In this document: piece after piece, positions 32,820 to 41,156 of the stretch | Position numbering within the stretch: position 1 is the first letter of the stretch | How the letters are laid out: each line of letters begins with the position of its first letter | DNA from: JBBDYH01 sp040901795 | GTDB lineage: Bacteria > Planctomycetota > Planctomycetia > Pirellulales > JALHPA01 | Assembly: GCA_040901795.1 (NCBI GenBank) | Contig: JBBDYH010000135.1 | Coordinates: forward strand, 1 to 64,000 | DNA length: 64,000 bases | Direction: 5' to 3' | Notes under the pieces: model-generated | Database searches by the model: none | Told to the model about the DNA's origin: nothing | Seen by the model: the letters and a program-made list of their open reading frames with translations, nothing else | Made by a program: the position numbers and the translations under genes

Positions 32820-34067
32820 ATGCAACTTCTCAACAATTTTCCTCGTCCAGTCATCGCCCTGGGCCTGATGGCTGCATTGGTTTCGCTCGTGCGCCTCGCG
32901 CATGCGCAGCCAAAGCAAGCCCTCGACCTGGCGCGCGAGCGGATGGTCCAGCAGGAAATCATCGCGACGGGCATCAAGAACGAGCGCGTGATCCAAGCGA
33001 TGCGGATTACGCCGCGACACGAGTTCGTGGCGCTACGCGATGTGCCCAATGCATACTACGACATGTCGCTGCCGATCGGCGAGCAGCAAACGATCTCGGC
33101 GCCGTTTGTCGTCGCCTACATGACCGAGCAGCTCGATCCGCAGCCAGGGGATAAGGTGCTCGAAATCGGCACGGGGAGCGGGTACCAGGCTGCTGTTCTT
33201 AGCCCGCTGGTCAACGAAGTTTACTCGATCGAGATTGTTGAGTCGCTCGGGCAGAAGGCCGCACGGACGCTGAAGCGGCTCAGATATAATAACGTCAAAA
33301 CGAAGATCGGCGACGGCTTTCTTGGCTGGCCGGAGCATGCGCCCTTCGACAAGATCATCGTCACCTGCTCGCCCGAGAAAGTTCCCCAGCCGCTCGTGGA
33401 GCAGCTCAAAGAAGGGGGCCGCATGGTCATTCCCGTCGGCGAACGCTACACGCAAGAGCTCTACTTGCTGCGCAAAAAAGATGGCCAGCTCGAAAAGGAA
33501 GTGCTGGTGCCGACGATGTTTGTGCCCATGACCGGCACGGCCGAGGAACGCCGCGAGGTGCATCCCGATCCGGCCCATCCAAAGCTCGTCAATGGCAGCT
33601 TCGAGGAGCTCGCGGGCGACAGTGGCGAACCGACCGGCTGGTACTATCAGCGGCTGATGACCGTCAAGGATGGGCAAGACGCTCCGGATGGCGAGAAGTA
33701 TGTCCGCTTTGAGAATCAAACGCGCGGCCGCGGCAGCCGCATGTTGCAGGCGCTGGCGATCGACGGTCGGCAGGTGCGCGGCTTGGAACTGTCGCTTGCC
33801 ATTCGTGGCACTTCGATCGCGCCGGGACAAACCGCCGATCAACTGCCGGTGGTATCGATCGTCTTCTACGATCAGAACCGCGCGATTATCGGGCGTGACT
33901 TCATCGGCCCGTGGCGCGGCTCGTTTGACTGGCGGCGCCAGTCCGGCCGAATCCAAGTGCCTGCCCAAGCGCGCGAGGCGATCGTCCATCTCGGTCTCTT
34001 CGGCGGCGTGGGACAATTGGATATCGACGCGGTCGAGATGCAGCCGCTCGCCGCGTATGGAAGGTAG
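32820..34067 (+). CDS. Secreted protein-L-isoaspartate methyltransferase fused to a C-terminal beta domain
   Basis: 415 residues from ATG 32820. Residues 1-30 look like a signal peptide (PVIALGLMAALVSLVRLAHA). Residues ~35-240 are a complete PCMT: PIGEQQTISAP (85-95), SAM motif LEIGTGSGYQAAVL (114-127), FDKIIVTCSP and RMVIPVG. PCMT repairs isoaspartyl residues using SAM, normally a cytosolic donor, so an exported form is odd. Residues ~255-415 (LVNGSFEELAGDSGEPTGWY, YVRFENQTRGRGSRMLQAL) resemble a carbohydrate-binding-module-type jelly roll. Signal peptide versus membrane anchor is not certain. Confidence 0.88.
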   Translation: MQLLNNFPRPVIALGLMAALVSLVRLAHAQPKQALDLARERMVQQEIIATGIKNERVIQAMRITPRHEFVALRDVPNAYYDMSLPIGEQQTISAPFVVAYMTEQLDPQPGDKVLEIGTGSGYQAAVLSPLVNEVYSIEIVESLGQKAARTLKRLRYNNVKTKIGDGFLGWPEHAPFDKIIVTCSPEKVPQPLVEQLKEGGRMVIPVGERYTQELYLLRKKDGQLEKEVLVPTMFVPMTGTAEERREVHPDPAHPKLVNGSFEELAGDSGEPTGWYYQRLMTVKDGQDAPDGEKYVRFENQTRGRGSRMLQALAIDGRQVRGLELSLAIRGTSIAPGQTADQLPVVSIVFYDQNRAIIGRDFIGPWRGSFDWRRQSGRIQVPAQAREAIVHLGLFGGVGQLDIDAVEMQPLAAYGR

Positions 34068-34372
34068 ACGGTCAGCGCGGTCAAAACCGGCTCCGGCGTT
34101 CGGGGGCACGCACACCGCTCCGCACTGCAAGGCCGCTGCAAACGGCATTCTTTGCTCATCCCGCGAAGATCCACATTCGCGGCGTGGTATTTGCTGGGGC
34201 CGCTAGCATTGGCAGGGATGCACCAATCCACCTATTCATTGTGGATGTCCGAACCATAAAAACTTGCCCAGACTACTTGATTTACGTGCTAATGTTACTA
34301 TGTTTTGGGGCGTTAGGTTCGGCGTGAACTTCCCAATTCCCACCTCTACTACTTATTCGGAGCGGATTTTCC
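34068..34372. other. 305-bp leader of the TIGR03000 gene
   Basis: No gene seen. The AT-rich part near 34260-34310 stands out and contains the promoter candidate at 34277-34304. A further 68 bp of leader precede the ATG. Confidence 0.45.
34277..34304 (+). promoter_or_regulatory. Candidate promoter of the TIGR03000 gene
   Basis: TTGATT, 16-bp spacer, TATGTT in a locally AT-rich stretch, 69 bp upstream of the ATG. Each hexamer matches the sigma-70 consensus at four of six positions. Confidence 0.4.
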
Positions 34373-35311
34373 ATGGCACACAGGACTAAGTGGATCGCGG
34401 CGTTCGTGGCGGTCGCCGTGCTGGCGACGGCAGCCAATGCGGAGGCCGGATGGCTGTTTCACAAGCATCGTCATCACCGTCACCATGGCGGACACGGTTC
34501 CAGCGGCGGCTGGGGTTCGAGCGGCGGCTGGGGCTCAAGCGGCGGCTGGGGCTCAAGCGGCGGCTGGGGTTCAAGTGGCGGTTGGGGTTCGAGTGGCGGT
34601 TGGGGTTCCAGCGGTGGATACGGCGCTGTTGTGCCGGGTCCCGTGATTCAGGCCGCCCCGCCGACTGGCGGAGAGCCGCCGCCACCGCCGGTGAATGGCG
34701 ACGAAACACCTCCGCCTCCTCCAGGCGAGGGTGGTGCACCGGCCCTGCCGGGTGGCTCGACGTATTTGAATCGGAATTCCGTGCTGATTAGCGTCAACGT
34801 CCCGGCCGAAGCGAAGATCTACGTGAACGGCAACGCCACGCGGAGCACCGGAGCATCGCGGCAGTACATCTCGCGCGGTCTCGCCGCCGGCCGACAGTAC
34901 ACGTATGAGCTCAAGGCGGAAATGAACATCGATGGTCAGACCGTCAGCGACACGCAGGTCGTGCGGTTGATCGCCGGTGAACGAACCCAAGTTGCGTTCA
35001 ATCTGGCCGAAAAGGCCGAGCAAAACGCGGCGACGAGCAGCACCAAGACGAAGCTCACGCTCAACGTTCCGGCCGAAGCCAAGGTGTACCTGGCTGGCCA
35101 GGAAACTAAATCGACCGGCGCCGTGCGCGAGTTCGTCTCTTCGAAAGTGGCCCCCGGCGGCAAGTGGGACAGCTACACGATCCGGGTCGTCACGAACCTC
35201 AACGGCGAACCCGTAGAGAAAGAACAGACGATCCAGTTGATTCCAGGTGAAGACCAGGAACTGACGTTCGACTTTGGCTCGTCGGATGTGGCGTTGACTG
35301 CTTCGCGTTAG
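34373..35311 (+). CDS. Secreted protein with GSSGGW repeats and two TIGR03000-type domains
   Basis: 312 residues. Signal peptide ends near residue 25 (FVAVAVLATAANAEA). A His-rich HKHRHHRHHGGH patch leads into seven GSSGGW/Y repeats (42-83), then a Pro/Gly linker. Two homologous domains follow: VNVPAEAKIYVNGNATRSTG (about 139) and LNVPAEAKVYLAGQETKSTG (about 225). This 'VPA.AKvYv.G..T.StG..R.f.S..l..G..Y.Y' pattern is the planctomycete TIGR03000 domain. It is probably an abundant envelope or surface protein. It has its own promoter candidate and a strong terminator. Confidence 0.9.
   Translation: MAHRTKWIAAFVAVAVLATAANAEAGWLFHKHRHHRHHGGHGSSGGWGSSGGWGSSGGWGSSGGWGSSGGWGSSGGWGSSGGYGAVVPGPVIQAAPPTGGEPPPPPVNGDETPPPPPGEGGAPALPGGSTYLNRNSVLISVNVPAEAKIYVNGNATRSTGASRQYISRGLAAGRQYTYELKAEMNIDGQTVSDTQVVRLIAGERTQVAFNLAEKAEQNAATSSTKTKLTLNVPAEAKVYLAGQETKSTGAVREFVSSKVAPGGKWDSYTIRVVTNLNGEPVEKEQTIQLIPGEDQELTFDFGSSDVALTASR
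34496..34621 (+). repeat. Seven tandem 18-bp coding repeats
   Basis: Units such as GGTTCGAGCGGCGGCTGG repeat seven times at 18-bp period with synonymous drift, encoding GSSGGW; the last ends GGATAC (GY). Copy number is likely to vary between strains. Confidence 0.92.
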
Positions 35312-35338
35312 AGCGTTGCGTATTGGTTGTTTTACCAA

Positions 35339-35368
35339 GCGGAGGCCCCTTCCGGCCTCCGCTTTTTT
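35339..35368 (+). terminator. Strong rho-independent terminator
   Basis: GCGGAGGCC-CCTTCC-GGCCTCCGC-TTTTTT: a perfect 9-bp stem, 6-nt loop and six Ts, 28 bp after the TIGR03000 stop codon. Confidence 0.95.
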
Positions 35369-35435
35369 GCGCGCATGTACGACGGCGTTCCGAGGCCGAA
35401 GTGTAGGACGCAGGCCCACCGAATCCCGCGAACCA

Positions 35436-35466
35436 GTAGGGTGGGCCGAGTCCGCGAGGCCCACGC
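35436..35466. repeat. Family C palindromic element, copy 2
   Basis: GTAGGGTGGGCCGAGTCCGC plus GAGGCCCACGC is the exact reverse complement of 4278-4308 over 31 bp. It lies in the leader of the 35523 gene. Confidence 0.85.
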
Positions 35467-35522
35467 AGCTGCGCTGCCGCATCGCCATAGCGATAATTCG
35501 TCGCCGAGCCGATAATCTTGGC

Positions 35523-36194
35523 ATGGCTCGACGATCCACTCAGCGCAGCAATCCAACGCGCGACCGCACGGCGCCGGCGCTTGCGCAAAGTAACGATCGC
35601 GCCGAACCGCCGATTCCGCTGCTCTCGGTTCGCCTCCGAGTGCTGCTTTCGACGGCGATCGCGTATCATCTCATGGCAGTTTTCATCGGCGCTTGGATCG
35701 GATCGCCGCCGACGAGCCCCTTTGCCGACCAGGTCGTCCGCCCGTTCCGCGCGTATATCGCGGCGGCCGATCTCAACCATGGCTATCGTTTCTTTGCGCC
35801 CAACCCGGGCCCCAGCCATCTGTTTCGCTATCAGCTCACGTTCGCTGACGGATCGACGCAAGACGGCTATTTTCCGAGCCGCACGGAGCACTGGCCGCGG
35901 CTGCTGTATCACCGTTACTTCATGCTCTCGGAGAATCTCAACATCCTGCGACCTCGCTCACCGACAGCCGAAGACCAAGCCGCGATCGAGGAGGAAGCGC
36001 TGCAGCCGTTCCGCGCCATGGCGCAGTCGTATGCGGCCCAACTCTTACGCGCATGGGGGGCTGCGCAGATCGACTGGCAAGTCGTTCGCCACTATCAGCC
36101 CGCGCCGGCCGACGTGTTGGCCGGCCGGCCACTCACTCACGACGATTATTATGAACCACTCGAGCGCGGCTCGCTGAAACGTGAGGAGCAATGA
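35523..36194 (+). CDS. Membrane-anchored hypothetical protein paired with an HTTM protein
   Basis: 223 residues from ATG 35523; the frame upstream of this is repeat and terminator DNA. One hydrophobic helix (VLLSTAIAYHLMAVFIGAWI, about 38-57) is followed by a soluble part with RAYIAAADLNHGYRFFAPNP, HLFRYQLTFADGSTQDGYFP and WQVVRHYQPAPADVLAGRPL. The HGYRFFAPNPGPS motif recalls proteins found beside HTTM genes, often described only as hypothetical. Its stop overlaps the next start by 4 bp (ATGA), so the two are one translational unit. Confidence 0.78.
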   Translation: MARRSTQRSNPTRDRTAPALAQSNDRAEPPIPLLSVRLRVLLSTAIAYHLMAVFIGAWIGSPPTSPFADQVVRPFRAYIAAADLNHGYRFFAPNPGPSHLFRYQLTFADGSTQDGYFPSRTEHWPRLLYHRYFMLSENLNILRPRSPTAEDQAAIEEEALQPFRAMAQSYAAQLLRAWGAAQIDWQVVRHYQPAPADVLAGRPLTHDDYYEPLERGSLKREEQ

Positions 36195-37165
36195 CGTTGA
36201 TCGGCGACTATTTCCGTGAACTGAGCCGTTCGGCCGTCACCGGCTGGAACCGCTTCTGGTTCACGCCGCAAGACCCCGCCACGCTGGGTTTGATCCGCAT
36301 CCTCGCCGGCGCGATGTTGTTCTATACGCACCTGGTGTGGTCGCTCGATCTGGCCGGTTTTTTTGGGTCGTCGGGTTGGCTCGCCCCCGAGGCGTTGACC
36401 ACGGCCTACGGCGACGCGCGAGCGTTATTCTGGTCGCACTGGCATTGGATTGATTCACCGGTCGCGATGTGGGTCGCTCACCTCGCGGCGCTGGTCATCT
36501 TCGCGCTTTTTACCGTGGGTTTGTTCACGCGCGTCGTTTCGATCCTCGCCTGGTTGCTCACCGTCTCGTACGCACACCGGGTGATGCCCGCGGCGTTATT
36601 CGGCCTGGATGACATCAACGTCATGTTAGCGATGTACTTGATGATCGGCCCCAGCGGCGCAGCCTATTCGCTCGATGGCTGGCTGGCACAACGCAAGGGC
36701 AGGGCAGGGCAGGGGGGGACCGCATCAAGCGTGAGCGTCAAAGTAGCCATCCGCCTGATGCAAATTCACCTCTGCATCATCTACCTCTTCTCCGGGCTCG
36801 GCAAAGCGATGGGCGAAACGTGGTGGGACGGCTCCGCGATGTGGCTCGCCGTGGCAAACTACGAATACCAATCGATCGACCTCACGTGGCTCGCGGACTG
36901 GCCCGCGATCCTCAGCCTGTTCGCACACGTCACCGTCGCCTGGGAACTCTCCTACCCCGCGCTCGTGTGGCCGCGCCTCACGCGCCCACTCGTGGTGGCA
37001 ATGTCCGTACCCATCCACCTCGGCATCGCGCTCTTCCTCGGCATGATGACCTTCGGCCTGGTCATGATCATTGCCAATCTCGCCTTCGTCTCACCCGGCG
37101 TCGTCCGAACCGTTCTCGACCGTACGACAACAGGGCAGGGTAGGGGAGACGCAAGTGCGAAATGA
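36191..37165 (+). CDS. HTTM-domain integral membrane protein
   Basis: 324 residues with about seven or eight helices. The start WNRFWFTPQDPATLGLIRIL is the hallmark of bacterial HTTM proteins (horizontally transferred transmembrane, related to vitamin-K-dependent gamma-carboxylase). Later parts include VGLFTRVVSILAWLLTVSYA, DDINVMLAMYLMIGPSG, LMQIHLCIIYLFSGLGKAMG and WELSYPALVWPRL. Bacterial members lack a proven activity. It is translationally coupled to the preceding membrane-anchored protein, which is the usual partner in this phylum as I recall. Confidence 0.88.
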   Translation: MTLIGDYFRELSRSAVTGWNRFWFTPQDPATLGLIRILAGAMLFYTHLVWSLDLAGFFGSSGWLAPEALTTAYGDARALFWSHWHWIDSPVAMWVAHLAALVIFALFTVGLFTRVVSILAWLLTVSYAHRVMPAALFGLDDINVMLAMYLMIGPSGAAYSLDGWLAQRKGRAGQGGTASSVSVKVAIRLMQIHLCIIYLFSGLGKAMGETWWDGSAMWLAVANYEYQSIDLTWLADWPAILSLFAHVTVAWELSYPALVWPRLTRPLVVAMSVPIHLGIALFLGMMTFGLVMIIANLAFVSPGVVRTVLDRTTTGQGRGDASAK

Positions 37166-37209
37166 GCGCGTCCAAATGATGGAATTGTCGTGAGCGCCTT
37201 GGATACGCA

Positions 37210-37938
37210 TCAACTCGATCCTGCCCGCGCTGCCGCCAGCCGCTCGACGAATGCGGCGTGCTCCTGGCTTTGAAGGCCCAACTGTACGCATTCGACGACC
37301 CTAACATGACGCTTTTCCAGCAGGGCCTGGCGGTCGAGCCATAATCCGGGAAAGAGCTTGCTGCGGAAGAGCCCGTCGTCGCCTGGTTCTAACCGCCGAT
37401 ACTCGCCCTCCGTCAGGACGAACCAGTCGATCTCGCGGTCCAGTACTCGCCACACGATGTACTCGCGGACTTCATTGCGGCGATAGGATTCAAGTTTGGG
37501 CCCCAGGTCATAGCTGGCGGAGCTGGAGGCAATCTCGACCACCAATTCGGGCGCCTCTTCCACATAATCGTCGGCGCTGATGCGGACCTGCCCGCCGCAT
37601 TCCGGCTCAATGAAAAGGATGGCGTCCGGCTGCGGTTCATTCATGAAGTCGAGCCGTACGGTGCTGTTATCTGCAACCTTCACACCTGGGGTGCCGGCGC
37701 TGTAAAGGTAAAGGCAGCCAACGACGGCCGCATGGGGATCCGAGTGCCGCTCGTAGCGCGCGGGAGAGGGCATGTAAACCACTCCTTCAATGAGCTCCGC
37801 CTTCTTAATCTCGGGCATGGCGCGGTACCGTCGCTCGAATTCCTCGCGGCTCAGTCGATCGCCCGGCTCGAGCGGGGGAATCCACGTCGCGACATCACCA
37901 GCGGCAGAAGCAGTCAGCCCATCTTGGTCGGAAGCCAT
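37210..37938 (-). CDS. Uma2-family (DUF820) putative restriction-like endonuclease
   Basis: 242 residues. The PD-(D/E)XK core is apparent: Asp105 in EPQPDAILFI, Glu135 in ELVVEIASSS and Lys148 in the YDLGPKLESYRRN helix, then EYIVWRVLDREIDWF. The N-terminal part RLSREEFERRYRAMPEIKKA and ELIEGVVYMPSPARYERHSD is the usual substrate lobe. Uma2 proteins are numerous in cyanobacteria and planctomycetes, and their biological role is not established. The 5' leader contains TTTTAGGTCCTGCC with no obvious partner gene. Confidence 0.9.
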   Translation of the reverse strand: MASDQDGLTASAAGDVATWIPPLEPGDRLSREEFERRYRAMPEIKKAELIEGVVYMPSPARYERHSDPHAAVVGCLYLYSAGTPGVKVADNSTVRLDFMNEPQPDAILFIEPECGGQVRISADDYVEEAPELVVEIASSSASYDLGPKLESYRRNEVREYIVWRVLDREIDWFVLTEGEYRRLEPGDDGLFRSKLFPGLWLDRQALLEKRHVRVVECVQLGLQSQEHAAFVERLAAARAGSS

Positions 37939-38064
37939 GCTTTTAGGTCCTGCCTAAAGGAGAGAGGCACTTCGCGACGGGTCCGCTGGCCTGTGCCATC
38001 TCATGCCCCGATTATAGGCTCCTTTTGCGTGCGGGTCGATCGCGCGGCGGCGAACCGCAAGCCG

Positions 38065-38092
38065 CGTTGAATTGTCGTTCCTCCGCCCTATA
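38065..38092 (+). promoter_or_regulatory. Candidate sigma-70-type promoter of asd-truA
   Basis: TTGAAT, 16-bp spacer, TATACT (five of six at -10), 46 bp upstream of the asd ATG. The leader between contains CTGACCCCTGACCC words. Confidence 0.5.
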
Positions 38093-38138
38093 CTAGGTAC
38101 ACGGAATCTCTGTCCCCTGTCTCCTGACCCCTGACCCG

Positions 38139-39173
38139 ATGTACGACTCGATTGCCGTTGTCGGCGCCACAGGCGCCGTGGGCCGGATTATCCTAAAGCT
38201 TCTCGAGGAGCGGAATTTCGGATTCAAGCGAATCAAGTTCCTCGCGTCCGGTCGCTCCGCGGGCAAATCGCTGAGTTTCAAAGGCCGCGAATACACGATC
38301 GAAGAGCTCAAGCCGGAGGCGTTCGACGGCGTCGATCTCGCCATCGGCAGCACGCCCGACGAGGTTGCCCGCGATTTCGCGCCCTGGGCGGTTGAGCGGG
38401 GGTGTGTCGTCATCGACGAGAGCGGGTACTGGCGGATGAACCCCGCCGTGCCGTTGGTCATTCCGGAAGTCAACCCGCACGCCGTTCGGAATCACAAAGG
38501 CATCATCGCCAGCCCGAACTGCTCGACCACACAGATGGTCGTCGCCATGAAGCCGTTGCACGACGTCAGCCGCATCCACCGCGTCGTCGTGAGCACCTAC
38601 CAGGCGACGAGCGGGGCAGGGCTCTCCGGCTGCCGCGACCTGGAGCAGGGGACTCACTCCAAGCTGCATGGCAAAGACTACGTGTATGAAACCTTCGCCC
38701 ATCCGATTGCCTTCAACCTCATTCCTCAGATCGGTTCGCTGAAGCAGGAGGGGTACACGTCGGAAGAGATCAAGATGGTCTACGAGACGCGAAAGATCAT
38801 GGAGGACGATGCGATCCAGATTTGTCCGACGTGCGTCCGCGTGCCGGTGAGCAATTGCCACAGCGAGAGCATCCTCGTCGAGACCGAACGCAAGATCACG
38901 GCCGACGAAGCGCGCGAGATCTTCCGCTGCGCTCCTGGCATCGTCGTCGTCGACGACCTGGCGGCCAAGGAGTATCCTATGCCGCTCACCTGCGACGATC
39001 GCGACGAGGTGTTCATTGGCCGCATCCGCGAGGACCTGTCGAGCCCCAACGGCCTGGCGTTCTGGTGCGTGAGCGACAACCTCCGCAAAGGCGCTGCCAC
39101 CAACGCCGTGCAGATCGCCGAGCTGCTCGTCGAGGAAGGAAAGCGGCAACCAGTCGCAGCGGCGTTGAGTTGA
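38139..39173 (+). CDS. asd: Aspartate-semialdehyde dehydrogenase
   Basis: 344 residues. NADPH-dependent reduction of aspartyl phosphate to the semialdehyde, the branch point to lysine, threonine, methionine and diaminopimelate. The NADP loop VVGATGAVG is at residues 7-15; catalytic Cys128 is in ASPNCSTTQM; the catalytic base His241 is in RVPVSNCHSES; TYQATSGAG is near the active site. A good promoter candidate precedes it. truA starts 1 bp after the stop codon, so these two genes should be co-transcribed. Confidence 0.95.
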   Translation: MYDSIAVVGATGAVGRIILKLLEERNFGFKRIKFLASGRSAGKSLSFKGREYTIEELKPEAFDGVDLAIGSTPDEVARDFAPWAVERGCVVIDESGYWRMNPAVPLVIPEVNPHAVRNHKGIIASPNCSTTQMVVAMKPLHDVSRIHRVVVSTYQATSGAGLSGCRDLEQGTHSKLHGKDYVYETFAHPIAFNLIPQIGSLKQEGYTSEEIKMVYETRKIMEDDAIQICPTCVRVPVSNCHSESILVETERKITADEAREIFRCAPGIVVVDDLAAKEYPMPLTCDDRDEVFIGRIREDLSSPNGLAFWCVSDNLRKGAATNAVQIAELLVEEGKRQPVAAALS

Positions 39174-39174
39174 G

Positions 39175-39951
39175 ATGCCATTGTCCGCTGCCATTCCGGC
39201 CCGACGAACGCTGAAGCTCACGCTCGCTTACGACGGCGCCGACTTTGCCGGCTGGCAGAGTCAACCGGAACTTCGAACCGTGCAGGGTACGCTCAAAACA
39301 GCTCTCGAGCGCATCGCCGCGGAACCGGTAAACCTCATGGGCAGTGGACGCACCGATGCCGGAGTCCATGCTCTCGGCCAGGTGGCCAGCTTCGAGACTA
39401 CTTCGCAACATTCCTGCGAAGTCTTTCACCGCGCACTGAACGCCGAGCTGCCCGAAGACATCGCAGTGCTCGCGGTGGAGGAAGCCCCGGCCGGATTCCA
39501 TGCTCTGCGTTCCGCGCGGCGCAAGCGCTATCGCTACGTAATTCACGATTCGGGCGCGCGCGACGTTCTCGCGCGTCGCTTTTGCTGGCAGTTGGCATAT
39601 CAACTCGACGACGCGGCCATGAAGCGCGCGGCCGAGGCACTGGTTGGAACGCACGACTTCAGCAGCTTCCGGACCGGTGGGCCCAAGCGCCGGTCGAGCG
39701 TGCGAACTGTTTTTGCGCTCGACATCGCCAGACCGCACGCCGATCGTCCCTTCGAGCTGTACCTGGAAGTCGAGGCGGACGGTTTTCTCTACAACATGGT
39801 CCGCGTCATCGCCGGAACGCTGGTGCAGGTGGGCAGGGGAGTTGAGACCGAGCACTGGGTTCATGAAGTCCTGGAGTCGCAAAGCCGTTTTGCCGCAGGC
39901 CGCACGGCGCCGCCGCAGGGACTCATTTTGTTGTGGGTTCGATACGCCTAA
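39175..39951 (+). CDS. truA: tRNA pseudouridine(38-40) synthase
   Basis: 258 residues. TruA converts U38-U40 of the tRNA anticodon arm to pseudouridine. Catalytic Asp61 lies in GSGRTDAGVHALGQV; LAYDGADFAGWQSQP is the N-terminal strand and turn; RYRYVIHD, HDFSSFRTGG and FLYNMVRVIAGTLVQVGRG are conserved TruA blocks. The start ATG follows the asd stop by one base, with asd's 3' end providing GTTGAG. Transcription probably ends at the family A element downstream. Confidence 0.95.
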   Translation: MPLSAAIPARRTLKLTLAYDGADFAGWQSQPELRTVQGTLKTALERIAAEPVNLMGSGRTDAGVHALGQVASFETTSQHSCEVFHRALNAELPEDIAVLAVEEAPAGFHALRSARRKRYRYVIHDSGARDVLARRFCWQLAYQLDDAAMKRAAEALVGTHDFSSFRTGGPKRRSSVRTVFALDIARPHADRPFELYLEVEADGFLYNMVRVIAGTLVQVGRGVETEHWVHEVLESQSRFAAGRTAPPQGLILLWVRYA

Positions 39952-39965
39952 CGCAGCCGCGCTCT

Positions 39966-40057
39966 GTAGGGAACGTCCTCCCGTGGCGTTTCGGGCGGAC
40001 CATTCGACGTAGCCACGTGTTCTCGCCCAACGGAACGGCACAGAGGCCGTTCCCTAC
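39966..40057. repeat. 92-bp bipartite palindromic element, family A, copy 2
   Basis: Reverse-oriented relative of 18567-18657. Its right end reads, complemented, GTAGGGAACGGCCTCTGTGC then CGTTCCGTTGGGC, one base different from copy 1 over the first 20. Outer ends GTAGGGAACG/CGTTCCCTAC pair. The middle differs from copy 1. Confidence 0.85.
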
Positions 40058-40192
40058 AATGTTCCCTTCCACTCGTGGCCTCCGCCTCGAGGACCCGCGC
40101 CCCGCCTAAGCCGCAATTGTTCCCGATCGCAGACCCGAGTAAGCTATCAAAGAAGGGACATTCCCTAGCGACAACACAACACGAATTCACCC

Positions 40193-41068
40193 GTGGCCAA
40201 GGCCCATCAATATCTCGCCTCCTACCGCTTGCTGAACCTGGTCGGCACCGGCCGGCATTGCGAAGTCTGGGACGCGATGCACGACGCGCTGGCCGAGCGC
40301 CGCGCTTGCAAGGTGATCTTGCCCCAATATCGTACCGACAAGGAGCAGGTCGCGCTATTGAAACAAGAGTTCGCCGCTGCCAAGGAACTGCACCACCGCA
40401 ACGTGATCCGCGTCTATGAGTTCAACTTGGAGACCGAGATGGCGTTCATTGCGATGGAGTATTTTCCGTCGGTGAACCTCAAACAGCTCATCCTCCAGGA
40501 CCGCGAGGCGCTCGAACCACGGATGCCCAAAATTATTGAACGCGCCGCGATGGGCTTGGGCCACGTCCATGAACGTGGCTGGGTCCACCGCGACATCAAG
40601 CCCGACAACTTTCTGGTCAGCGCCGAAGGCGACGTCAAGCTGATCGACTTCGCTCTGGCCGAGAAGAAGAAAACCGGGCTGGCTAAGTTGTTCTCAATGA
40701 AGAGCAAGATTCAGGGCACGCGCAGCTACATGTCGCCCGAACAGATCCGCGGCAAGCCGCTCGATGAACGGTCTGACATCTACAGTTTCGGCTGCACGAT
40801 GTTCGAGGCGCTCGCCGGTCGCCCCCCCTTTACGGGCAGCTCGACCAACGATCTGTTGAACAAGCACCTCCGCAATCAGCCGCCGTCGCTGGAAGCTCTC
40901 AACCGCAACGTGACCACCGAATTCTCGAACTTGCTCAAACGAACATTGGCCAAGGAGAAGGAAGAGCGGCCGCAGTCGATGACCGATTTCCTGCGGGAAA
41001 TGATCTCCATCCGCGTGCTCAAAGTGCTGCCTAAGACTGCGGTTGAGAAAGCCAGCGACTCCGGCTAA
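40193..41068 (+). CDS. Compact soluble Ser/Thr protein kinase with DFA in place of DFG
   Basis: 291 residues from GTG 40193 (MAKAHQYLASYRLLNLVGTG), kinase domain only. Glycine loop VGTGRHCEVW, Lys40 (RRACKVI), HRDIKPDN at 132-139 and the substrate loop GTRSYMSPEQIRG with downstream DIYSFGCTMFEALAGRPPFT are intact. The magnesium motif reads IDFALAEK, so Gly is replaced by Ala; catalytic Asp152 remains. No membrane segment. It sits in a run of housekeeping genes (asd, truA, accA) and is followed by a family B hairpin, so it could be a cytosolic regulator; targets unknown. Confidence 0.92.
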   Translation: MAKAHQYLASYRLLNLVGTGRHCEVWDAMHDALAERRACKVILPQYRTDKEQVALLKQEFAAAKELHHRNVIRVYEFNLETEMAFIAMEYFPSVNLKQLILQDREALEPRMPKIIERAAMGLGHVHERGWVHRDIKPDNFLVSAEGDVKLIDFALAEKKKTGLAKLFSMKSKIQGTRSYMSPEQIRGKPLDERSDIYSFGCTMFEALAGRPPFTGSSTNDLLNKHLRNQPPSLEALNRNVTTEFSNLLKRTLAKEKEERPQSMTDFLREMISIRVLKVLPKTAVEKASDSG

Positions 41069-41087
41069 GTACAAAACGATTGACCAT

Positions 41088-41116
41088 GTGGCACTGCTCG
41101 CCGCGAGCAGTGGCAC
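41088..41116. repeat. Family B hairpin, copy 2
   Basis: GTGGCACTGCTCGCCGCGAG plus CAGTGGCAC, arms CACTGCTCGC/GCGAGCAGTG around one base, 40 bp upstream of the accA ATG. TGTCGCCGCGGCGAC at about 41124-41138 is a second short palindrome. Confidence 0.88.
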
Positions 41117-41156
41117 GATGCGTTGTCGCCGCGGCGACCCACGATCAGCAAAACGT

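Noticed and set aside
33033..34148. A 371-codon minus-strand frame across the PCMT gene
   Set aside because: Shadow of a gene with a clear SAM-binding motif on the plus strand.
34496..34621. CRISPR-like regular repeats
   Set aside because: The 18-bp repeats are contiguous without spacers and encode GSSGGW in frame.
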